A DNA stretch of 64,000 bases from Entomortierella parvispora (lineage: Eukaryota > Mortierellomycota > Mortierellomycetes > Mortierellales > Mortierellaceae): the NCBI GenBank assembly GCA_963573315.1, contig OY752141.1, positions 620,001-684,000 on the forward strand. The letters run 5' to 3'. The notes beneath the pieces are model-generated. The model had not been told where the DNA came from, made no database searches, and saw only the letters and a list, made by a program, of their open reading frames with translations. Shown here in pieces: positions 34,935 through 44,990 of the stretch; positions within the stretch are counted from its first letter, which is position 1, and every line of letters begins with the position of its first letter. The translations under genes were made by a program, and so were the position numbers.

Positions 34935-35342
34935 GGTGGATGTGATGGGAGAGTGATTGAGGGAATGGGGAATCTGTTGAATGCGATCAGAGACGAGGTA
35001 CCTTTCATCCCGAGATCATGATATCACGTGATTTTGTTTTCGACGCCGTCTTTGATCTTCATCACCCCTTCTCCAAATGAAGGCGCGCACAGAAGCGATG
35101 GATGGAAATATGAGTAGATGTTAAAGGGAGCCATGCTTAAGCTCTCAGCGAATGAATGCTGCGTCATTGGTCCTCTTGCACTCCCCATGGATGCCCTCCT
35201 TTCATCGACATGTAGACATCCAAAGAAGAAGAAGATGATGACGTCACAATTTTTTTTGGGGTCGGTGGCGGCGCGATCGAGAAGACATGCTGCAATTTTC
35301 ATTTCTTGACATCTCCTATTGCCCCATATAGTTTCCTCCACC
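34935..35342. promoter_or_regulatory. Divergent promoter between prohibitin-2 and SmB
   Basis: 408 bases between the two start codons, so the upstream elements are probably shared. A palindromic ATCACGTGAT lies at 35023-35032. No coding exon was recognised. Confidence 0.5.
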
Positions 35343-36569
35343 ATGGTAAGCTAGCTGACCGATTAGTCCTCCTTTCCTCTCTTCTAGATACACTGCATTG
35401 ATGGTGTGATCGGGAAAGATGTTAATCATCCACGGACAAGCTTCAATCAAAGACATGGTTGACCACGCAGGACTGGTTGAAACGGAGGATACGTTCACGA
35501 CCAAAACCCTTCGCAGCAGCACAATAAGAGATAGACCGGTCACTCAGGGCGGGCGGATTCTGACCGATGCCGTATATTATAGAAAGGCGATGATGCGCCG
35601 ATAGCTAATGATGTTCTTTATCTGATAGGCGATCTCAAAAAACTCGAAAATGATGAACCTGATCAACTTCAGGCTCAGGATCACATTATCAGACTCGCGC
35701 GTCTTGACAGGCCAGATGTTGGCCTTTGACAAGCACATGAACCTGGTCCTCGCAGATTGTGAAGAGTTTAGAAGAGTCAAGCCAAAGGCAGGAACAAAGG
35801 CGACGGCAGCACAGGAGCAAAAGAGAACCCTCGGGCTCGTCATTCTCCGTGGTGAGATGATTGTCAGTTTGAGCGTTGATGGCCCTCCCCCACCAAGCTC
35901 TGAGGATCAAAGAGCCCGCATGTCCCAGGTAGGAACGATTGGCTATAACTGTGCTCGAAGGAGAATGCTGCATTGTGTATGCATCTACCTCTGGCTGATC
36001 TTAACATATTTTTTTTTATTCCTCTCAACTAGTTGTCTGCTGGATCAGGAGTCGCAGCACCTGCAGGACGTGGTATGCCTGTTGTCCCAGGAGCGGTACC
36101 AGGATTGACCGGACCAGTGCGTGGAGTTGGTGGTCCTGCCCCCGGAATGATGCTGCCCCGTGGCCCTGCAGCAGCAGCCCCACCAATGTCATATGGCCGT
36201 GGAATTCCTCCTCCCGGCGCTATGCCTCCCCATGGCATGCCACCAGCTGGATTCCGTCCCATGGGCGGTATGGTTCCTCCCCCCGGCATGCCTGGTATGG
36301 CTCCTCCTCCTGGCTTCAGACCCATGGGGCCTCCTGGCGCTGGTGTTCCTCCCCCTGGATTCCGTCCTGGTATGCCCCCAGCAGGATTCCCTCCTGGCTT
36401 TGCTCCAGGTCCCCCTCCCCCAGGGTAAGATTAATCCTTGTCCGACAATGTTTAGGAATTTTTCATGTAGTCCTTGCTAACATTGTGTCCTATTCTATTA
36501 TTCAGTTTCCAGGGACCTCCACCTGGTTTCCGTCCCCCACCCCCTGGTTTCCAGAGACCTCCCCAATAA
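35343..36569 (+). CDS. Spliceosomal Sm protein B (SmB/SmB')
   Basis: Four exons: 35343-35345, 35629-35928, 36033-36424 and 36506-36569, 252 residues. The first exon is only the ATG, followed directly by a GTAAGC donor. The join gives [18 protein letters not shown], which matches the start of SmB proteins. Sm1 and Sm2 motifs follow: [20 protein letters not shown], then [20 protein letters not shown]. From residue about 105 the protein is Gly/Pro/Met-rich with many PPPG and GFRP repeats, the usual SmB tail. SmB is part of the heptameric Sm ring on U1, U2, U4 and U5 snRNAs. Without the one-codon exon the ORF would start at an internal Met and lose conserved residues. Confidence 0.93.
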
Positions 36570-36958
36570 TCGAAGCGTATTGAGAGAATACGAAGACAAG
36601 AGTCACCACAGGATCATAATAAAAGCCCATGTATTTGTTATAATGCTACCGAACTATTAGTTAGGACTCGGATGATAGAAATCTGCAGTTGCGTGTAGGA
36701 CCAAGATACTAAATTCTGGTTCGAACTGTATTTTTTTTCTCCCATCCTTGGATTCTTTTTCTCTACGAGGAGCCTCAGCCGGCATCGTCGTGTGTGTGCC
36801 AGCGTGGAGCATGGTGGATGAATTTTGGTGTCACAGGAGTTTTGGCGTACGTTGATGCACTCCCAAATAGCCCTTTTCCGACTCTTTGTTCCCTCCAACC
36901 ATCCGTCCCAAGAGCAGTGCACTTTCTTCAGCCAGCCGTCATCCTTCACAAAACCATA
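36570..36958. other. 3' flank of SmB and leader of the tetraspan gene
   Basis: 389 bases. An AATAAAAG polyadenylation-like signal is at about 36618-36625. The part from about 36870 is the likely leader. No gene was recognised. Confidence 0.5.
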
Positions 36959-39541
36959 ATGGCAACTCACATTCAAACATCACTCCCGCACCAACCGACC
37001 CCTTTTTCTCCAACGGAACAATCCCGACAGGAGATTCTTCATGAGCTGACACGCCTTGATCGACCAAGGACTGTGCGATCCACCACGGAACTGATCTTTC
37101 ACGGTCTACAGACGATCATTAGCTTATACGCTCTCTTGACCATTTTAAGGACCATTCATTTCCAGACATCTCAGTCGTACTTTTCAGGAACAGCCTGGTT
37201 TCTCCTCTTGGCTTGCTATGTGTCGCTGCATTTGGCCGTCAGCTATCTCGTATTGGCGTGGTGGTCTCGGCAACCCAGTTTTCAGGATGAGGTAGCTGCT
37301 ACAATACAGGAGCAAGATCTTGCACGACAGCAGGCTCAGCCCTCCTCCTCGTCGTCTGCTAACCAGTTGTCGCCGTCACCACCGCCACCTCCACCACCCA
37401 TCCGCCGATCCAAAGTCATGCGATACTCCGCCTTTTTACTCTCTCCACGTTCCCGTGTATGGGTATTGGTCTCTCTGGTGGGATTCACATTATTGGCGTC
37501 TATTCTTCAAGCCTACAAGATCCGTCACGGAACCAACTGTGCCATCTACGCGGATGCCCTGCGTCAATTTTGTTTAACTACCCGACGTGCTGTTGGGTCG
37601 TCGTTCATAGAATCTGTGGTTTGGCTGGGATGGCTCCTCTTCTGGTTCCTAGTCTCGTTTTACAAGAGAACGGGAGATGGAGGATCAAAGCAAGAATCCT
37701 ATACGAGTGGAAATACCTGGATTGGAGAGAATGCCACAAGGATTCTGACGCGTGCTAAAGAGTTTGCAAACAAACAGAGGAACCGTGTAGCTCCCCACTC
37801 GACCCGTGAGGACGCAAGCATGCCTCGTTATATTCCACACGATAGTCTTCCAATGCAGGAGAAAACTTTGGATGCTGCTGACGAAACATCTCTCCAGAAC
37901 ATTTCGACCCATCAATTTGAGCAGCAACAACAACAACAAAATCAGCCGCAGCCATGGCAGAAACCAAACGGTATCAATCACGATGATGAACTCACAAATG
38001 CGTTGCATTTGGCAACTTCGCAGTCGTCTTTGAAAGCCTACCCAGTACTTCAGGAGCAGGAACAACAGCTCTGTCTTGATAGTGGACCACCGGTTCCTCC
38101 GAAGGATAGCAAAGGGAAGGAAGCGATACTTGGCGGAATGGGATCAACAGGGCAGCTTCCCGCTCTTCCGAGTCAAACATCGAATGTCAGTACTACCTAT
38201 GTTCCTGTCGCGATGGAGAGCGTGGCTGGAAGCAGTACAGATACAGGTCATTTGTTACAAACCGCAGGGGAGGAGCCTGCAAGCGACGCTCCAAGGTCAC
38301 CTGTAGCCGACCATTCGACGCGCTTACGCGACTATGCCAAGATCTTTCCAAGGCCGCGCAGCTCCAGCAGCCTGAATCTAACAAGGGAAATCAGTTGCGA
38401 CAGTTCCAACACGGTTTCTTCTGTCTCTACTCAGGCGACCCGTGCATCATTGTCCAGGGGCGAGATTGGGTACATGGGCAACAGAACTTTGATGGACCTC
38501 CGTGGTCCGAACGGCGAGAGCCCTGCACCCCGATCCCACTCCATGGGCAATATTGCGGCCTACTCCTCGACAGTTCCTCCCAAGGGTCCTGCTTCAGACG
38601 AGAGACAATTAGACGAACTGCTGCGGGCCATTCGCAAACGCTCATGCAGCAACAACAGTCTGAACGAATCAAGATTCACCGAGGAAATGTTTAAACCTGA
38701 GGCCATTTCCAATTTTGCGCGCAATAGCCCAGGTTCTCTTCGAACATCAGTCTCTTTTCCTGCATTGGATGCCATCCGAAGGTCCTCTTTGGGGCTCAAG
38801 AACGCCATCGTAACCTTGGTGTCGGCTCCGGACCCTCTGTCCGACTCGGGTTCTTCATCCTTTTCCTCTTACACCTCTGAGGGTTCGATCTCGGGTAAGG
38901 AGGATCGTTCAACAGTGACCGGGGAATTGAGTCGGTATCAGATCCAGAGCGAAGAAATATTTGCCCCTCTTGAACTGTCACTTGGTCCAGACTTTTTGGA
39001 AGACAGCCCCTCATTCGCAGCAGAGGATGGAGAATCTCAACAGAAACACCAGCCCCAACCGGTTGTCTTTTCGATGGATACCAAAGGCGCCTTCCGCCCT
39101 AGAACAAAATCGATCTCTTCCTCCAGAAGCGCCAATTCCATGGCCACATTGGGTCAGAGTCCCAGTCTGCCTTCTCGGTCGGACTCGTCCTCAATAGCCG
39201 CATCAGTCCCTGCCACAAGAGCAGCAACGGCTTCCGGGAAGGCACACAGGGATTCTTTTCCTACTTTGACAAAGGCGAATCAGATTCGCCTGTTAAAGTA
39301 CCAGTCGGGTCAACTTCGTTACCCTCCACCACCTCCCATCTCACCTACCGGAACGTCGTTCTCGAGGATATCTTTGGGGTCAAAGGATCTGGTGGCAAAG
39401 GTTGATAGCAGCTCCGATATCATTGAGCGCTCTGCTCGGATGGACGACGATGACCACGTCGGGTTTAGAAAGCAATTGAACAAGAACACGAAGGGGAGGG
39501 TTCGTTCTTTCGAGGTCCTCACATCCAGAGTCTCCCCATAG
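36959..39541 (+). CDS. Four-helix membrane protein with a very long disordered cytosolic tail, unknown function
   Basis: A single exon of 860 residues from the ATG at 36959; the frame is open further upstream, but without coding character. Four hydrophobic helices lie in the first 240 residues: LIFHGLQTIISLYALLTIL, TAWFLLLACYVSLHLAVSYL, VWVLVSLVGFTLLASILQ and VVWLGWLLFWFLVSF. The linker between helices 2 and 3 holds a PSPPPPPPPI run. Two Cys (CAIYADALRQFC) lie between helices 3 and 4. The tetraspan layout is like MARVEL-type proteins, but I see no diagnostic motif. The remaining roughly 600 residues are Ser-rich and disordered, with Gln repeats (QQQQQ near 323) and many RSxS and SxxS phosphosite-like stretches. 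A scaffold or sensor at a membrane is inference only. Confidence 0.8.
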   Translation: MATHIQTSLPHQPTPFSPTEQSRQEILHELTRLDRPRTVRSTTELIFHGLQTIISLYALLTILRTIHFQTSQSYFSGTAWFLLLACYVSLHLAVSYLVLAWWSRQPSFQDEVAATIQEQDLARQQAQPSSSSSANQLSPSPPPPPPPIRRSKVMRYSAFLLSPRSRVWVLVSLVGFTLLASILQAYKIRHGTNCAIYADALRQFCLTTRRAVGSSFIESVVWLGWLLFWFLVSFYKRTGDGGSKQESYTSGNTWIGENATRILTRAKEFANKQRNRVAPHSTREDASMPRYIPHDSLPMQEKTLDAADETSLQNISTHQFEQQQQQQNQPQPWQKPNGINHDDELTNALHLATSQSSLKAYPVLQEQEQQLCLDSGPPVPPKDSKGKEAILGGMGSTGQLPALPSQTSNVSTTYVPVAMESVAGSSTDTGHLLQTAGEEPASDAPRSPVADHSTRLRDYAKIFPRPRSSSSLNLTREISCDSSNTVSSVSTQATRASLSRGEIGYMGNRTLMDLRGPNGESPAPRSHSMGNIAAYSSTVPPKGPASDERQLDELLRAIRKRSCSNNSLNESRFTEEMFKPEAISNFARNSPGSLRTSVSFPALDAIRRSSLGLKNAIVTLVSAPDPLSDSGSSSFSSYTSEGSISGKEDRSTVTGELSRYQIQSEEIFAPLELSLGPDFLEDSPSFAAEDGESQQKHQPQPVVFSMDTKGAFRPRTKSISSSRSANSMATLGQSPSLPSRSDSSSIAASVPATRAATASGKAHRDSFPTLTKANQIRLLKYQSGQLRYPPPPPISPTGTSFSRISLGSKDLVAKVDSSSDIIERSARMDDDDHVGFRKQLNKNTKGRVRSFEVLTSRVSP

Positions 39542-40310
39542 TTCAGACGTAATTTACATTATCATAGTCACTAGTCCAGTTACAATAATACGTCTCTATC
39601 TAGTCTGCAGGGCAGGCTTTGTTGGAAGGCATGGTATTCTTGACGCCGAAGACCTGCGGACTTCAGGGACCCTGTGCGCATGACAGACGCGTTCTAGACA
39701 AGTGGAGGTCCTCCGACTGCGCAAGGCCACTCATCGGCCGGAACGCTATTGGACACAGAGGGAAAGAAAAAGGCGATCGCACAAACCGCCTCTGTCCAAG
39801 CGACAGGGAAGGAGAGAAAAAAAAAGAGAGAGCAGACGATGGGGGGACATGAATGAATGTTTTTGCATGAAAGCATGCATGTATGCATGTATGCAATGCA
39901 TGAGACCCCGGGGATTCGACTTGTTCTCCTGCTCTCCTTCTTATCTTCCTGTGCACCATCGTCACTCCTCTTCCTGCCTCCATCGCGCCCTTCTTTCTTT
40001 GGACCTGTCCCCAGCCAGCAACCTGTCTCACTTGCATTCCTGCCAGTTTCCCATCTTCATTCCTGCTTCTCCTTCCCCCCTTCCCCTCCGCCCTTCCTCT
40101 GCCCCTCTTTGTGTTCCCACAACCTCTTGTTGACATCTTTTGCAACCACCTCCACCTTTCTCTCTTACTCTTATTTTTCCAGGCACTTTTCTTTCCTGCC
40201 TATTGACTTGTCGGCCCCACTTTACCCCCAGCCGACAAGCCTGATCAGCACTTTTCTCATTCCTCCTCTTCCTCCCGTCCAGGCTTCTCATCCTGTTGCA
40301 GCGAATACAG
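39542..40310. other. Intergenic region before the Asi-like gene
   Basis: 769 bases. It contains a GCATGCATGTATGCATGTATGC-like stretch (about 39867-39895) and then a long pyrimidine-rich leader (39910-40290) up to the ATG at 40311. No gene is supported. Confidence 0.5.
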
Positions 40311-43197
40311 ATGCCGCTCGTAGAGACCCTGGAATCCTATTCTAGGGCACTCTACCTGCCTTTGCGCGGCTACGTCCGTCGACCCTTCCAGTTTGTCACA
40401 GAGTCGATCCGGGAACATGTCCCCAAGGGGCTCTGGGACATGCGCAGAGCCATGGAGCACACCGTCGTGGGTTCCTCAAAGCTCGTTGGACCCTTTGATG
40501 GCTTTATCAGCAGGAGCACCCTGACAAATAACGGAAGCGGCAACGCAGGGGCTGGAGCCGCTGGGTCAAGTCTCGGAGGAGTTGCAGGATCAACGACGGC
40601 CAATGCCGGCGCCGCCGCCGCTGCAGCAGTTGCATCAAATTCTGCCTCTGGTGCATCAGGATATGGGTCGGCAGGAGCTGGAAATGCAGCTGCGAGGATG
40701 TTGCAGGTGCAACCTTCGTTAATCCAGTTTTTTACGAGTCCGTATTGTCTTCTCCTCTGTTTTCTGGTAAGCGTCAGTAAATGATGGACAGACAAGAAAA
40801 AGGAAAGGAAAAGAAAGAGCAGAGGGCGCTTCACTACTCACTAGCCAAGGCAGGATAGGAATGAGGAGGACTTATCGTAACAATGTACTCAAACCACCAT
40901 GTTTTTCTTTGTCCTTCTCTCTCTTCTCAACGCTAGAGTATTGTCCTGAACCGCATCAATGCCATTGTGGCTCCTAGGAATCCGCACCCTCTCAAACTAT
41001 CGGTCCGATTTGCACTCAAGTTGCCAGCGTTCTATCTGCTGATGAAGAGTTTCTTGATCACTTTGGCGCTTCTTGTTCAGGACCGACCGACATTGCCCCT
41101 GGCCTGGATGATGACGAGCGTCAGGACTTCGTATGATGAATCGCATGCACTCTGGCTCAGTTTCATTGCTATGGGTATCTCTTGCACGATCGATTCCTTT
41201 ATCGCCAATTTGAACTCGATGGGCAATTCTGAACAGACAATCAATATGCTGGAATGGGCTATCATGTATCATTTCACTCCATTCGGCAAGGATATCCTGA
41301 TCATTTCGTTCATTCAGATCTGCCAACTCTTGTCCCTTCAGTTCTTGAGCCTGTCCACGCGAGGCAAGGATTGTAAATTGGCGGTGACAACTCTTTGGGG
41401 CCTGGCGGACCTGTCTCATTTCGCCTATGCCGTCTATTACCGCTCGGGTGCCTACCCGTCCATTCAGCTGTTGACAAGACTGCCGGAGGTGGTAGTTATC
41501 TTGATGGTCTGCGTCTCGGTAAGCCCCCCTCCAAAAATGACTATCTGCTGAAGAGCTTGGACGAGAGAATGCGGTTATTTGATAAATGTATTAACATATC
41601 CCCGTCTTTTCTAGATGGCGCTGCATGCCCTGACCTATCTTGTCACAGGAGGCAATGTTCGAAGACAGATGTTTGAGCCAAACGCAATGCCTGGTATGGA
41701 CGAGGAATATTGTCTTGCCGTTTTCAAAGTTGGTCGGGCTTGCATGGAAGCCACACGTGGCGTCGGATTCAGGAATGAGATTGATGCAGTCGTTGTCCCC
41801 TTTGGCACCATTCTTGACAAATACGCCCGTAAAGTAAAAACCTCCAGGGATCCGACAACCTTGTCTCAGCAACAGCAAGGGCCTATCACTTTTACTCTAC
41901 CCTTCCTAAGCAACAGCCGTCGCCAGCAACAGCAGCAAGCACGACCACCACCCACGGGACTTGACAATGAGATGGCGGATGAGGTAGATGTGCCGGGACA
42001 GCGTAACCGGATTTCGAGACGTCTTCGGAGAATGTTGGCCATCAAGGCTTTCTGCGTAAGCACTATCAAGCTATTGGCAGAGATGACGTTCCATGCCTAC
42101 TGCCGGATTGTTCCCAGGAGGTTCAGAAGACCTTTGGCCAACGGTATGTCGATTGAGGATTATCTTCGATTGCGGGCCACGATCGAGAACGCATTGGAGC
42201 GTGCTCGACTAAGGGAGCAACAGGTTTTCGATGAAAAAGCACGGTGCAATCGAGAGGCCGCTATTTTGGACGAGGAGGAAGAAGAGGAGATCTATAACGA
42301 CTTTTTGTCGAGAGACTTTAACGAGCTGGACGATATTGAGGATGAACTCGATGTAGATTACATGGCAGAGGAGGATGAGTTGGAGAGCACGGATAGTGAA
42401 GAAGAAACCTTTCAGGAAGAAAGTCAGGATCCTCAGGATGGCGATAGTGAAGCAATCTCTTCATTTGGAATGAGGAGACCATCATACGAAGACGACATTC
42501 TGGAGGAGGATGAAGAATCAGTGGAAGCGGATCCAGTTGCTTCGGGCCAGGTGTCCCTGTGGCGCTCGTTAGGGTCCCTTCAGGATTTCTTGCTCGATAC
42601 TTCATTTATGAGCATCTTCATGTCAGGGAGATTGCAGGATACACCATTGACCCGATCCCAGCACCGAATGATGCTCGCTGGCTCCCGAGAGCTTGTATCA
42701 GGAATCTCAAGAGCAGGGGAAGAAGAAGGAGGATCATCCAAAAAGAAGACATCCCGGAAGGACGACACCGACGCCGAGACACTGCTGGCAGTGTTGAATC
42801 GATACCGAAAGTCGTCCTTGAACAGGGGTGGATCGTCGCCAGATGTTTCTTCCTCGTCCTCATCTCCTAATGATTACAAGGAGTCGCCAAGTCTACCACC
42901 CCTGTCGCAAATGCCTTCACCGGACGAGGATCCAACAATGTATAGTCGGTTACTCTGTGTGGTATGCCAGTCAGAGCCGAGGGGTATTCTTTTGAGACCA
43001 TGTCGATGCCTGGCTCTTTGCAATGACTGCCGTGAGATGTTGGCCTCAAGGGTAAGGATTTATGATTGCTCTACGATACGAACTTCGAAGATACTGCAGA
43101 GTTCTAATCATTGTTTCGTTTGATCTAATAGCGATTCAAGCAGTGCCCATGCTGTCGAAGCGAGGTCCAAGGATTTTCAAAAGTTTATCTCCCCTGA
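40311..43197 (+). CDS. Multi-pass membrane RING ubiquitin ligase, Asi1/Asi3-like
   Basis: Four exons, all phase 0: 40311-40766, 40937-41518, 41615-43051 and 43132-43197, 846 residues. An Ala/Gly/Ser-rich stretch (about 75-125) is followed by several hydrophobic helices (FFTSPYCLLLCFL, FYLLMKSFLITLALLV, LWLSFIAMGISCTI, IISFIQICQLLSLQFL and VVVILMVCVSMALHALTYL). A long acidic region follows (EEEEEE, DELDDIEDELD). The C terminus is a RING: C794-x2-C797-x11-C809-x-C811-x3-C815-x2-C818-x11-C830-P-x-C833. Cys replaces the usual His at the fourth ligand. The PCRCLALC core and the VQGFSKVYLP end match yeast Asi1/Asi3, inner nuclear membrane ligases that degrade mislocalised membrane proteins and latent Stp transcription factors. 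The assignment to that pathway is inference. Confidence 0.85.
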
Positions 43198-43233
43198 ATA
43201 ATCACTTAATTATAGTATTGGTCTTGGTCCACC

Positions 43234-44530
43234 TCATGCACCAGATCCAGCTCTTGAGGACGTTTTAACTTGGCTGCTGGGAGTCGGATATGGCTTATAT
43301 CGAGTAGAGGGTTGTGATGGTCGGTTGGTACTTTGATCCCCTGCTCGTGATAGCGCCTTCTATAGATATAGAAAAGTGTTAATGTTCAAGCCGTGATCAG
43401 CATGTCGGCGTTGCGGATCAAACGTCTTACATCATGCTCTTCTTTGTTTCTCTTTGTTCTTTGCCATAGTTCATCATGACTTGAAGTGTCTCGTTTCCTA
43501 AATGTGTTTAGTGACATATGGCGTTTAATGAGGTCCATTCAGCGATTCACAACAAGAAAAAAAAAAGAAAAAAAAAATGCAATACCTCTTGGCCTCCGAC
43601 ACGGATTGTGAAAGAACAGCTCCAGGATCAATCTTGCTCTCCCTTTGTCTGTTAAAGTACTCTTTTGCGCTTCCGTTGTATTTGAACCAAAACTCTTCGA
43701 CGCTCATGGTCCGAATTTCGGTCGGAAGTCGTTTGATCTCGGCCTCTGTCCTGAACTTGAGTGAGCTCGTCAACACTGACACGGATGCTCGTAGTTTTTG
43801 AGTCCTGTCCATTGCTAGAAAAACAGAGAAGCAGCGACAGAGTAAAGCAACCAACATCAATATCAGGTAGTCTCACAAGAGTAACAGAAGATTGTTAAAA
43901 AAGGTTGAGATCCCCAAGAAGCGACCTTTGGCATGAAAACGTACTCTCAATCTCCAATGTCTCTAGCGCCATATCTCGATGAGCCTGTGTCAGATGTCTT
44001 ATTGGGTTATCCTCTCCGAACACCAGTGGAAGTGTCCATGGATGTTCCTCCCCTTCGGGTTCTGATGCAGGAAAGGGTTTCTGAGCAGAGGAACCAGCGC
44101 CGCTATCTTCAAGCCGTCGTAGATGAAACCCTTCCTTGTTATCGCTCTTGTTGATGTTTCTACCATCGCCTTCCCTGCTGTCACGATACATAAAGTTGCT
44201 TGATTTGTCATGGGCGTCAGCTGTCCTGGCAGACTCTTTCCTTATATGACCTTGCGAGGGAGCAGAAGATCCTGTTGATTTTGAAGAGAGGTTTGTCCTT
44301 TGACGCTGTAGTGTTGCTGAAGAGGAGGTGGTGGAGGCGATGGTGTCTGAAGCTACAGGAAACCGCCGTGAGAGCAGCAGGGACGAGACTGACGCTGGCT
44401 CCGTCGAGTTGTCCTGGAAAGGGTCGTCCAGAAGGTCCTGCCGTGGAGGACGGTCAGGACGATGGGTCTGATTGGTCGACGCACGAAATGGCCTCGCCGG
44501 CGAGACGGGATTGAAGTTGAGGCGGACCAT
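43234..44530 (-). CDS. Borealin N-terminal-like protein (candidate chromosomal passenger subunit)
   Basis: Four exons: 43945-44530, 43586-43814, 43431-43497 and 43234-43359, 335 residues. Residues 1-180 are disordered and Ser/Arg/Asp-rich. From about 185 a helical segment reads ALETLEIETMDRTQKLRASV and then SLKFRTEAEIKRLPTEIRTM, SVEEFWFKYNG. This follows the order of Nbl1/borealin N-terminal helices as I recall them: an acidic LE/LEIE helix, RxxxLRA, a helix ending in (I/L)xR(I/L)P, then xxLRxM and an EF/EL ending. A basic tail with RKRDTSSHDE and KALSRAGDQS completes the protein. The third exon (67 bases) and fourth exon were chosen because their phases join in frame; an alternative skips exon 3. 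If correct, the protein would bind survivin and INCENP at centromeres. The unusual feature is the 180-residue N-terminal extension. The stop codon lies 36 bases from that of the convergent RING gene. Confidence 0.6.
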
Positions 44531-44990
44531 GAGTCAAGCTGTCCAGCCACCGATGAAGATCCCGAGTGCTGGGTGTTCCTGTGGTCCTTGCGTCGACAAT
44601 GGGCAGGCAGAGTCGATTGATTTGCTTTGATTTAACGAAGAAAAGAAGAGGAGAGTCAAAAAAAAGCAAGAAAGTGAAAGTGACGTGCTGACGCCGTGCC
44701 ACGCGCCTGCCCCGTTCTTTTCATTCTTCATTTCTTTTTCTGTCAGTCTCTTCGTGCGTCCATCCATCCATTCATCCTTCCGTCATTTCCTTCACTTCAT
44801 TTCACGCTGCTTTGCTCGTGATCTTCTTTCTGCTTTTTCAATCTTATTCTGAATGACCTCTTGCTGAGACTCTTCCCCTGTCTCTTTTGTTTCCCTCTCT
44901 ACCGCTTTTTTTTTTTTTTTTTTTTTTTTTGATTGAATCTCTTTTCTTCACCCTCCCCTTTCCTTCTCTCCTTGAGTCATACTCTTGGTC
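44531..44990. promoter_or_regulatory. Divergent promoter between the borealin-like gene and lunapark
   Basis: 460 bases between two divergent start codons. A 25-T run lies at 44906-44930. The sequence is T/C-rich towards lunapark and A/G-rich towards the minus-strand gene. No coding exon was recognised. Confidence 0.5.

Noticed and set aside
36794-36958. Upstream extension of the tetraspan ORF
   Set aside because: The frame is open, but the residues lack coding character; the ATG at 36959 begins right before the conserved-looking cytosolic segment.
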